NCBI GenBank assembly: GCA_029260695.1
Contig: JAJDCT010000427.1
Location: 1 to 7,120 of the forward strand
Length of the DNA stretch: 7,120 bases
Origin: Phycisphaeraceae bacterium
GTDB lineage: Bacteria; Planctomycetota; Phycisphaerae; Phycisphaerales; Phycisphaeraceae
Direction of reading: 5' to 3'
Part shown: positions 1 through 5,083 of the stretch, piece after piece
Layout: each line of letters opens with the position of its first letter
How positions within the stretch are numbered: position 1 is the first letter of the stretch
The notes under the pieces: model-generated
The model's database searches: none
Seen by the model: only the letters and a program-made list of their open reading frames with translations
What the model was told of the DNA's origin: nothing
Program-made: the position numbers and the translations under genes

Positions 1-324
1 CAATCTATCCGTGCCCTGAATCCTCCACTCAGCCCCCGGCTTTGCCTGGGGTCTACGAAGATCACTCCACGGCGGCCCGGGGTCCTACTCTACAGCAAGC
101 CGCATAACCTGCGGTCACCGACGAGCCTCCCGTCCCCTCAGATGCAGGCGGTAAACGAAAAAAGAAGGCGACCCGTTTGGGCCGCCTTCTCTATTAATGG
201 AGCTCCGAGGCGCTTTTTTCGATGTTCTGGGTTCCAGATCCGCCATCTTTCGGAGCGGCGGACAAGGTTCCCCTGATCAGTGGCCGCGAAACCCTCGCGG
301 CCGTGAATCACCCGAGGGCTACTT
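1..324. other. Gene-free left end with several small hairpins
   Basis: I see no coding region here that I can support. Plus frame 1 is open from base 1 to about base 278 and frame 3 from base 3 to a TAA at 105, but neither gives a recognisable protein, and frame 1 reads straight through the terminator at 157-190. A short C-terminal tail of a gene entering from the left cannot be excluded. Small stem-loops are visible: arms 33-40 and 44-51 (eight pairs, one mismatch, TTT loop), arms 100-104 and 110-114, and a perfect 8-bp stem at 282-289/295-302 with a five-base loop, lying 23 bases past the stop of the histone-like gene. The last has no T-run and so is not a typical intrinsic terminator. A structured RNA on the minus strand is possible but matches no family I know. 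Confidence 0.4.
157..190 (-). terminator. Rho-independent terminator, minus strand
   Basis: On the minus strand AGAAGGCG (190-183) pairs perfectly with CGCCTTCT (170-163). An inner CCC/GGG pairing (181-179 with 174-172) closes a four-base loop after a single mismatch. A run of six T follows on the minus strand (163-158). The plus-strand side of the hairpin lacks a T-run, so it works for leftward transcripts. It lies about 135 bases beyond the stop codon of the histone-like gene and is its most likely transcript end. Confidence 0.72.
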
Positions 325-606
325 TCACTTCTTCTTCTTGGCGGCCTTACGCTTAGTCTTGCGTTTGGCCTTCTTCTTGGTGGCCTTACGCTTAGTCTTG
401 CGTTTGGCCTTCTTCTTAGTAGCCTTGCGTTTGGCCTTCTTCTTGGTGGCCTTCTTCTTAGTAGCCTTGCGTTTAGCCTTCTTCTTGGTGGCCTTCTTCT
501 TAGTAGCCTTACGCTTGGCTTTCTTCTTCGTAGCCTTCTTCTTGGTCGCCTTGCGCTTGGTGGACTTACGCTTAGCGGCCTTCTTCTTGGCCTTCTTCTT
601 CGCCAT
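325..606 (-). CDS. Histone H1-like lysine/arginine-rich protein
   Basis: A 93-residue, extremely basic protein probably bound to the nucleoid. It contains only Met, Ala, Lys, Arg, Ser and Thr: I count 52 Lys and 9 Arg (61 of 93 residues basic) and no acidic or aromatic residue. The pattern is basic triplets (KKK or KRK) separated by A, AT or T. Residues 20-61 are three copies of ATKKKATKKKAKRK; residues 62-87 are two copies of ATKKKAKRKTKRK. This resembles C-terminal tails of histone H1, Hc1/Hc2-like proteins and tailed bacterial HU, which bind DNA without a fold. No globular domain is present, so it is a free-standing tail. The ATG at 604-606 is preceded by AAAGGA with seven bases between, a good ribosome binding site. 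Likely role, by inference: DNA compaction. Binding to RNA or polyphosphate is an alternative. The opposite-strand reading is Leu/Phe-rich and is only the complement of the repeats. Confidence 0.8.
   Translation of the reverse strand: MAKKKAKKKAAKRKSTKRKATKKKATKKKAKRKATKKKATKKKAKRKATKKKATKKKAKRKATKKKAKRKTKRKATKKKAKRKTKRKAAKKKK
346..423 (-). repeat. Tandem 39-bp repeat, two copies, inside histone-like gene
   Basis: Copies at 346-384 and 385-423 are in tandem and differ at only two of 39 positions (ggtggc against agtagc at the end of the unit). Each encodes the 13-residue block ATKKKAKRKTKRK. The near identity at synonymous positions points to recent duplication or ongoing slippage/recombination rather than old divergence held only by protein selection. 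Confidence 0.85.
424..549 (-). repeat. Tandem 42-bp repeat, three copies, inside histone-like gene
   Basis: Units 424-465, 466-507 and 508-549 each encode ATKKKATKKKAKRK. The first two units differ at a single base; the third carries several synonymous changes. Both unit lengths (42 and 39) are multiples of three, so copy-number changes keep the frame and only alter the length of the basic tail. Confidence 0.85.
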
Positions 607-732
607 GGCTTGGTCCTTTCAGTTAGCCCTCGGAGCTGTGGGTCAACTGCAACCTGTCGTCAGCGAATCGGTCAACAAAAAACTTCCGATTGCGCCAGCT
701 ATATCGGCACGTGCGTCTGCGTATCTTGAGCA

Positions 733-754
733 ATATTCACTTGTCGGTGAATAT
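733..754. promoter_or_regulatory. 22-bp inverted repeat, possible operator
   Basis: Perfect 8-bp arms ATATTCAC (733-740) and GTGAATAT (747-754) are separated by six bases (TTGTCG). The dyad covers the -10 edge and predicted start of the candidate promoter, where a repressor would act. It could instead form a small hairpin at the 5' end of the leader RNA. I cannot assign it to a regulator family. Confidence 0.45.
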
Positions 755-782
755 CGTACAACACAATCATCATAACTTTCAA
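753..782 (-). promoter_or_regulatory. Candidate sigma-70-type promoter of the histone-like gene
   Basis: On the minus strand TTGAAA (782-777; five of six to TTGACA) is followed, after 18 bases, by TACGAT (758-753; four of six to TATAAT). Transcription would begin near 746, giving a leader of about 140 bases before the ATG at 606. The position overlaps the inverted repeat at 733-754. The match is only moderate. Confidence 0.35.
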
Positions 783-932
783 CCCCTAATCCTAAAAATT
801 TTCAATCCGCGACGCGCCAACTCCAATTCGGATGAAGCGATCAAGCGACAAATGTACATCCCAATCACTTCGATGCACGCGCTATTCGCAGCTGAGCGCA
901 TGACGATTGCAACGCGACATGGAACGCCGCAT

Positions 933-947
933 TAACCAACTTGGTTA
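933..947. promoter_or_regulatory. 15-bp perfect palindrome TAACCAA-C-TTGGTTA
   Basis: Two 7-bp arms flank one central base, in a region without genes, 162 bases downstream of the EF-G-like gene terminator and about 330 bases upstream of the histone-like ATG. The geometry is typical of a dimeric helix-turn-helix site and leaves no loop for an RNA hairpin. No promoter is evident beside it, so its target gene is unclear. Confidence 0.3.
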
Positions 948-1108
948 GCTGTCACTATCAGTCCTGATGAAACGATCATCCGCGCGCAGGGCGCTGCTTG
1001 TACGCGCCGAAACTCGAAATCAACCGATATGCGGTCAGACGTAAAGTGTTTTATTTAAATGGACTTGTGTGATTGCGCAGGGCGAAATGTGGAAAACTTT
1101 CTCGCCAG

Positions 1109-1150
1109 AAAAAACCGCCGTCGGGCTAACATGTGTCGGCTCGGCGGCGG
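1109..1150 (-). terminator. Rho-independent terminator of the EF-G-like gene
   Basis: On the minus strand CCGCCG (1150-1145) pairs with CGGCGG (1120-1115). After one C/A mismatch two more pairs extend the stem (1143-1142 with 1123-1122). Six T follow immediately (1114-1109). The hairpin starts 36 bases after the TGA of the EF-G-like gene and separates it from the histone-like gene. Confidence 0.78.
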
Positions 1151-1185
1151 AGGTACGTTGTCTTGTTCAGCGGTGCTTGCGCCGA

Positions 1186-3255
1186 TCAATCGTCGTCATG
1201 TTTAGGTTTGTACTCGGCAACGATCTGCTGTTGGACGTGGCTCGGCACCGGGTCGTAGTGGCTAAGATCCATGGTGTAGGTCCCCTGTCCACCGGTCACA
1301 CTTTTTAATTGTCCCTGGTAGTTATTGACCTCGGCAAGCGGGACGATCGCGCGGATGATCGCCATATCGCCTGGGAGCATGTCCGTGCCCTGGATCCGGC
1401 CTCGCTTGCCCGAAAGGTCGCCCGTGACATCACCCATCGCGCTGTTGGGGACCGTGACTTCCATATCCACGACCGGTTCCAGGAGGGCGGGCTTGGCCTT
1501 GTTAATCGCGTCGATGAAGGCCCGTTTGGCCGCCGTGACGAAGGCGATTTCCTTGGAGTCCACCGCGTGGTGCTTCCCGTCGTACACGCTGACCTTGATA
1601 TCCTGCATCGGGTAACCGGCGATCGCACCGTGTTCGATGACCATCCGGACGCCTTTTTCGACCGCCGGGATCAACTGATGCGGGATCGACCCCCCGAACG
1701 TGGCATTTTCAAACTCGAAACCCGAGCCCCGCTCCAACGGCTCGACACGCAGGTAAACCTCGCCGAACTGCCCGGCACCACCCGTCTGCTTCTTGTGCCG
1801 GTGGTGGCCTTCCGCCTTGGCCAGGATCGTCTCTCGGTAGGCGATCTTAGGCGGTTTTGTATCGACCTCGACGTTGTCCCGGTGTTTGATCTTCTCGAGC
1901 ATGATCCGCAGATGCAGGTCGCCCACACCGTGGATCACCGTTTCGTGTGTGGAGGCATCGCGGGTGACCTTAAACGTCGGGTCCTCTTCCTGGAGTTTGG
2001 TCAGCGCATCGGCGATCTTCTGCTCCTCGCCCCGCCGCTTGGCCGTGATCGCCAGCCCGACCATAGGTTCGGGGTAGGGCAGCGCCTTGAGGTGGATGCT
2101 GTCCTCGTCGTGGGAGTCGTGAAGCACCCCATCGCGGTGGATCTGCTCAAACTTCGCAACCGCGGCGATGTCCCCGGGGATCGCGGTTTCGATCTCGACG
2201 TGCTTCTTGCCCTGGAGTTTGAACAGGTGCCCGATCTTCAGGGGCTTACGGCTCTCGCCCTCGACCGGATCACCGATGAATAGCTGCGAGTCCTTTCTGA
2301 TCGTCCCCTGGTGCACACGGAACAAACACAGCTTCCCGGCGAACGGGTCGACCCGCACATTGAAAACGTGGGCCAGCACATGGTTGTCAGGGTCTGCGTC
2401 TGCGTGGATCTCGTGCTCCGCGTCGCTGCCTTTGTGGAACGGCCGGGGGTTGCCCTCCTTGGGGTTCGGCGCCAGCTTCACCAGCACATCCAGCAGCGCC
2501 TCGATCCCCACCTGGGTATCGGGGGCGTCGTGCGGGTGGGCCGCCGTGAAACAGACCGGGACCAGGTGCCCCTCACGCAGCGCTCGCTCAAATGGTTCAT
2601 GGAGCTGCTCGGGCTTGACCTCGCCCTGCTCCAGGTAGACCTCCATCAGCTTCTCATCCACTTCGACCACCTGCTCGACGATCGCGGTATGCGCCTCTTC
2701 GACCGAGCCGAAGTCGCTTTCCCCGGACGGGTTGAAGAAGCAGTCGACCACCGCCTTGCCCCCCTGAGCCGGGAGGTTCACCGGCAGGCACTCTTTGCCG
2801 AACGTCTCCTGGATCGACTTGACCAGGTCCGGCAGGTCCACGCCCTCGGCGTCGATCTTATTGACCACGATCATCCGGCAGAGGTTGCGATCCTTCGCCC
2901 GGTCCATCAGCCTGCGGGTCAGTGATTCGATCCCCGCTTGAGCGTTAATCACCACCGCGACCGTCTCGACCGCTGGCATCGCGCTGATCGTCTGGCCGAT
3001 GAAGTCCGGCGACCCCGGCGTGTCAATCAGATTGATGTGCCGACCCTGGTAGTCACAGTGGACCACCGCGTTGAATAGGCTGTGCCCGTGTTCCTTCTCT
3101 TCGTCTGTGAAGTCACTGATCAGGTCGCCGGGGCGTCCCATCTCGCCCAGCACACCGGCCTTGAACATCAACGCCTCGATCAGCGTGGTCTTTCCCGAAC
3201 TCGCGTGTCCAACCAGGGCGATGTTTCGGATATCGGTCGTGCTATAAGTCGCCAA
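1186..3255 (-). CDS. fusA: Elongation factor G-like GTPase (EF-G paralogue)
   Basis: A 689-residue translational GTPase with the full five-domain layout of EF-G. In the G domain: P-loop GHASSGKT (16-23), DTPG (78-81), NKID (132-135) and a G5-like TAA (237-239). Domain II lies near 285-375, III near 395-470, IV near 475-590 (TGGAGQFGEVYLRV; tip loop DGKHHAVDS, 559-567) and V from about 592 (LLEPVVDMEV, GDLSGKRGRIQG). Switch I reads KEHGHSLF, with Ser59 where canonical EF-G has the invariant Thr of RGITI. That and the absence of rpsL, rpsG or tuf neighbours place it in the EF-G-like group (Thermus EF-G-2, mycobacterial FusA2) rather than the main fusA. Members bind ribosomes, but their cellular role is poorly defined. 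The start is TTG (3255-3253) with AAGGAGG six bases upstream; the next Met is residue 30, inside the G domain, so TTG is well supported. The fusA symbol is used in the broad family sense. Confidence 0.93.
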   Translation of the reverse strand: MATYSTTDIRNIALVGHASSGKTTLIEALMFKAGVLGEMGRPGDLISDFTDEEKEHGHSLFNAVVHCDYQGRHINLIDTPGSPDFIGQTISAMPAVETVAVVINAQAGIESLTRRLMDRAKDRNLCRMIVVNKIDAEGVDLPDLVKSIQETFGKECLPVNLPAQGGKAVVDCFFNPSGESDFGSVEEAHTAIVEQVVEVDEKLMEVYLEQGEVKPEQLHEPFERALREGHLVPVCFTAAHPHDAPDTQVGIEALLDVLVKLAPNPKEGNPRPFHKGSDAEHEIHADADPDNHVLAHVFNVRVDPFAGKLCLFRVHQGTIRKDSQLFIGDPVEGESRKPLKIGHLFKLQGKKHVEIETAIPGDIAAVAKFEQIHRDGVLHDSHDEDSIHLKALPYPEPMVGLAITAKRRGEEQKIADALTKLQEEDPTFKVTRDASTHETVIHGVGDLHLRIMLEKIKHRDNVEVDTKPPKIAYRETILAKAEGHHRHKKQTGGAGQFGEVYLRVEPLERGSGFEFENATFGGSIPHQLIPAVEKGVRMVIEHGAIAGYPMQDIKVSVYDGKHHAVDSKEIAFVTAAKRAFIDAINKAKPALLEPVVDMEVTVPNSAMGDVTGDLSGKRGRIQGTDMLPGDMAIIRAIVPLAEVNNYQGQLKSVTGGQGTYTMDLSHYDPVPSHVQQQIVAEYKPKHDDD

Positions 3256-3261
3256 CGTTAG

Positions 3262-3268
3262 CCTCCTT
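3262..3268 (-). promoter_or_regulatory. Strong ribosome binding site deciding a TTG start
   Basis: AAGGAGG on the minus strand (3268-3262) lies six bases before TTG (3255-3253). It is the best Shine-Dalgarno match of any gene in the window and fixes the EF-G-like start despite the weak initiator codon. Confidence 0.85.
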
Positions 3269-3313
3269 CGGCGTCGAGATATCGGGTTGTCACGGCCCCG
3301 GTAGAGCCACGAC

Positions 3314-3342
3314 AGTATAAGACTCCCCGCTCGCTATACCAA
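3314..3342 (-). promoter_or_regulatory. Sigma-70-type promoter of the EF-G-like gene
   Basis: On the minus strand TTGGTA (3342-3337; four of six) and TATACT (3319-3314; five of six) are separated by exactly 17 bases. The start point would be near 3307, giving a leader of about 50 bases. No repressor-like dyad overlaps it, which suggests constitutive expression. Confidence 0.68.
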
Positions 3343-3396
3343 GTCCCCGGCCCCGCACACAGGACGACCGTCTCCCATCTATTTTGCCGCGGAGGG

Positions 3397-3426
3397 TTGC
3401 CGAGATCAGGCCGCCTATAAGATAAA
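3397..3426 (+). promoter_or_regulatory. Possible bioA promoter
   Basis: TTGCCG (3397-3402; four of six) and GATAAA (3421-3426; four of six) lie 18 bases apart. The -10 falls inside the left arm of the 29-bp palindrome, as expected for a repressed promoter. The match is weak, and other AT-rich hexamers downstream (TATTAT at 3439-3444) could serve instead. Confidence 0.28.
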
Positions 3427-3447
3427 ATTTAGGCTAAATATTATCTT
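3419..3447. promoter_or_regulatory. 29-bp near-perfect palindrome upstream of bioA
   Basis: Arms AAGATAAAATTTAG (3419-3432) and CTAAATATTATCTT (3434-3447) are reverse complements except for one position, with a single central G. The site lies 97 bases before the chosen bioA start and 77 bases behind the -35 of the divergent EF-G-like promoter. Its centre, TTAGGCTAA, equals the core of DtxR/IdeR boxes, but the outer bases do not match. It does not look like BirA, BioQ or full BioR boxes as I remember them. It is most likely an operator; a hairpin in the bioA leader is an alternative. Confidence 0.55.
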
Positions 3448-3543
3448 GTTTCCGATAGTTTCCGTTGCTTTGCAAAGGGCGATATACGTGGTACCAGCCC
3501 GCCCCTTATGGACTCCGACCCTCGCTCGGCTATCCTGACGCCG

Positions 3544-5082
3544 ATGTCACACACCGACCGACTCGCCGAACTCGACCACCGCCATGTCTGGCACCCCTTC
3601 ACCCCCATGCGCCAGTGGCGCGCCCAGCCCCCGCTGATCATCGACCGGGCCGAGGGATTCCACCTTTTCGACACCGACGGCAAACGCTACATCGACGGCG
3701 TCTCCAGCCTCTGGTGCAACGTCCACGGCCACCGTGTCCCGCAAATCGACCAGGCCATCCGCGATCAACTCGACAAGGTCGCACACACCACACTCCTGGG
3801 CCTGGCAAGCCCTCCAAGCATCGAATTCGCTGCCATGCTCTGCGAAGCGGTCAACGCAAGCCTCGCGCCTGATCCCCAGTCCCCAACCCCCAGTCCCCAA
3901 CCCCTGACAAAAGTCTTCTACTCCGACGCAGGCGCCACCGCCGTCGAGGTCGCCTTCAAGATGGCCGTCGGCTACTGGCACCACACCGGCAAGCCAAACA
4001 AAAACAAATTCATCGGCCTCGCCGGCGCATACCACGGCGACACCACCGGCTCCATGTCTGTCGGGTACTCCGACCTCTTCCACAAGCCCTTCATCTCGAT
4101 GGTCTTCGATGTAAAAACCTTCCCCGCACCCGACGCCCCCCGCGCCCCCGGAAATATCCTGGGTGACTCAACATCCACACCAAGCCCACCGTCTCCCGGC
4201 CGTGGGACCGCTCACCACGGCACCGTTATAAAACCATCCGACCACACCTTCCCCAGCGAAGACAAACCCCTCACCACCGCCCTGATGGCCCACTGCCTCG
4301 CAGAACTCGACAACCTGCTCACCAAACAAGCCCACGAAACCGCCGCCATCGTCATCGAGCCCGTCATGCAGGGCGCCGCCGGCATGATCTGCCAGCCACC
4401 CGGCTTCGTGAAAGGTGTCTCCGACCTCGCCAAAAAGCACGACGTCCTGCTCATCGCCGACGAAGTAGCCACCGGCTTCGGCCGGACCGGCAAGTTTTTA
4501 GCCTGTGCCCACGACCCCATCACCCCCGACATCCTCTGCCTCGCCAAAGGCATCACCGGCGGATACCTCCCCCTCGCCGCCACCATCACCACCGATAAAA
4601 TCGAACAAGCCTTCACCGGCGAACTTGATGAGAGTCCACCCAAAACCCTCTTCCACGGCCACACCTACACCGGCAACCCCCTGGCCTGCGCCGCCGCCAT
4701 CGCCTCACTCAACCTTTTCAATGAAAATAACACCCTCGAACACGCCAACCAAAGCGCCCAACTCATCGCCGACAAGCTCGCCACCCTCCGCGGCCACCCC
4801 AACGTCATAGACATCCGCCAACGCGGCCTCATGGTCGGCATCGAAATAGGTAAAGCCCCCCATAATGATTCCAAGGACTCTTCCGGAGGGGCCGAGCCTT
4901 TCGACTTCGCCCGCCGCGCAGGCGCCAACATCTGCAAGAAAGCCCTCTCCCAGGGATTGATCATCCGCCCCCTAGGCAACACCCTCGTCCTCATGCCCGC
5001 CCCCGCCATGGACCACGAAACACTCAACCAGATGCTCGACATCGTGGTCGGGACGGTCATCGGTTGGCGGTTCGGCGTCTAG
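3544..5082 (+). CDS. bioA: Adenosylmethionine--8-amino-7-oxononanoate aminotransferase
   Basis: Cytoplasmic PLP enzyme of biotin synthesis that converts 8-amino-7-oxononanoate (KAPA) to 7,8-diaminopelargonate (DAPA), in the E. coli enzyme with S-adenosylmethionine as amino donor. Numbering from the ATG at 3544 (512 residues): HVWHPFTPM near the N-terminus, SDAGATAVEVAFKMA, GAYHGDT with the ring-stacking Tyr163, LIADEVATGFGRTG with Asp306, the Schiff-base Lys335 in LAKGITGG, GNPLACAAA, and Arg475 in IIRPLGN. The Asp-Lys spacing of 29 equals that of E. coli (245 and 274). E. coli BioA has about 429 residues; the excess comes largely from Pro/Ser/Thr/Gly-rich insertions near 110-120 and 197-240, with a smaller one near 445. 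None hits a catalytic motif, so the enzyme is probably active. An in-frame ATG at 3508 would add 12 residues. Neither start has a clear ribosome binding site; 3544 fits family N-termini better. No other bio gene is adjacent. Confidence 0.92.
   Translation: MSHTDRLAELDHRHVWHPFTPMRQWRAQPPLIIDRAEGFHLFDTDGKRYIDGVSSLWCNVHGHRVPQIDQAIRDQLDKVAHTTLLGLASPPSIEFAAMLCEAVNASLAPDPQSPTPSPQPLTKVFYSDAGATAVEVAFKMAVGYWHHTGKPNKNKFIGLAGAYHGDTTGSMSVGYSDLFHKPFISMVFDVKTFPAPDAPRAPGNILGDSTSTPSPPSPGRGTAHHGTVIKPSDHTFPSEDKPLTTALMAHCLAELDNLLTKQAHETAAIVIEPVMQGAAGMICQPPGFVKGVSDLAKKHDVLLIADEVATGFGRTGKFLACAHDPITPDILCLAKGITGGYLPLAATITTDKIEQAFTGELDESPPKTLFHGHTYTGNPLACAAAIASLNLFNENNTLEHANQSAQLIADKLATLRGHPNVIDIRQRGLMVGIEIGKAPHNDSKDSSGGAEPFDFARRAGANICKKALSQGLIIRPLGNTLVLMPAPAMDHETLNQMLDIVVGTVIGWRFGV
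3874..3904 (+). repeat. 14-bp tandem repeat with G-quadruplex potential in bioA
   Basis: CCCCAGTCCCCAAC occurs twice in tandem (3874-3887 and 3888-3901), followed by three more C. On the minus strand this gives five runs of four or five G (3874-3877, 3881-3884, 3887-3891, 3895-3898, 3901-3904) with loops of only two or three bases, a strong G-quadruplex motif on the template strand. It encodes the insertion PQSPTPSPQP. Since 14 is not a multiple of three, the two copies are read in different frames. Confidence 0.8.
4187..4226 (+). repeat. Hairpin segment between 6-bp direct repeats in bioA
   Basis: A 7-bp inverted repeat, GCCGTGG (4199-4205) and CCACGGC (4215-4221), encloses nine bases. CACCGT stands on both sides (4187-4192 and 4221-4226), the right copy overlapping the end of the arm by one base. 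The segment lies in the second, Pro/Ser/Gly-rich insertion of BioA. It may be a small dispersed palindromic element inserted in frame; one copy alone cannot prove that. Confidence 0.35.
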
Positions 5083-5083
5083 T

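Larger units (their letters stand above)
607..1185. other. Gene-free intergenic region with dyad-symmetry sites
   Basis: No convincing gene is found on either strand. Short open frames at 690-935 and 1069-1308 have no ribosome binding site or recognisable motif. From left to right it holds the leader of the histone-like gene with two direct copies of GGTCAAC (641-647 and 670-676), a candidate minus-strand promoter with an overlapping inverted repeat (733-782), a 15-bp palindrome (933-947), a weak GC-rich hairpin (990-994/1004-1008), an AT-rich patch around 1046-1060, and the EF-G-like gene terminator (1109-1150). A small regulatory RNA could sit here, but no complete promoter-terminator pair shows one. 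Confidence 0.4.

Noticed and set aside
197..775. Plus-strand open frame rich in Leu, Phe and Val, resembling a membrane protein
   Set aside because: It is the complement of the lysine codons and repeats of the histone-like gene; no ribosome binding site, and the hydrophobic repeats follow directly from CTT/TTC runs.
690..935. Short plus-strand open frame in the intergenic gap
   Set aside because: No ribosome binding site, promoter or recognisable motif; composition looks like translated noncoding DNA.
973..982. CTGATGA-like core beginning near 964, suggesting a hammerhead ribozyme or a C/D box
   Set aside because: The second helix and the separate GAAA segment of a hammerhead are missing, as is a matching D box and guide.
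1088..1096. TTTTCCACA on the minus strand, matching the DnaA-box consensus TTWTNCACA
   Set aside because: A single box without clustered copies, an AT-rich unwinding element or neighbouring dnaA/dnaN does not support an origin.
1309..2283. Long plus-strand open frame of 324 codons
   Set aside because: It lies entirely within the EF-G-like gene, whose domains are unmistakable on the other strand; it is a shadow frame of GC-rich coding DNA.
3468..3477. CTTTGCAAAG palindrome before bioA
   Set aside because: Ten bases of perfect dyad are common by chance and it is not placed on a clear promoter.
3547..4083. Minus-strand open frames opposite bioA
   Set aside because: They are antisense to conserved BioA motifs and carry no plausible protein features.
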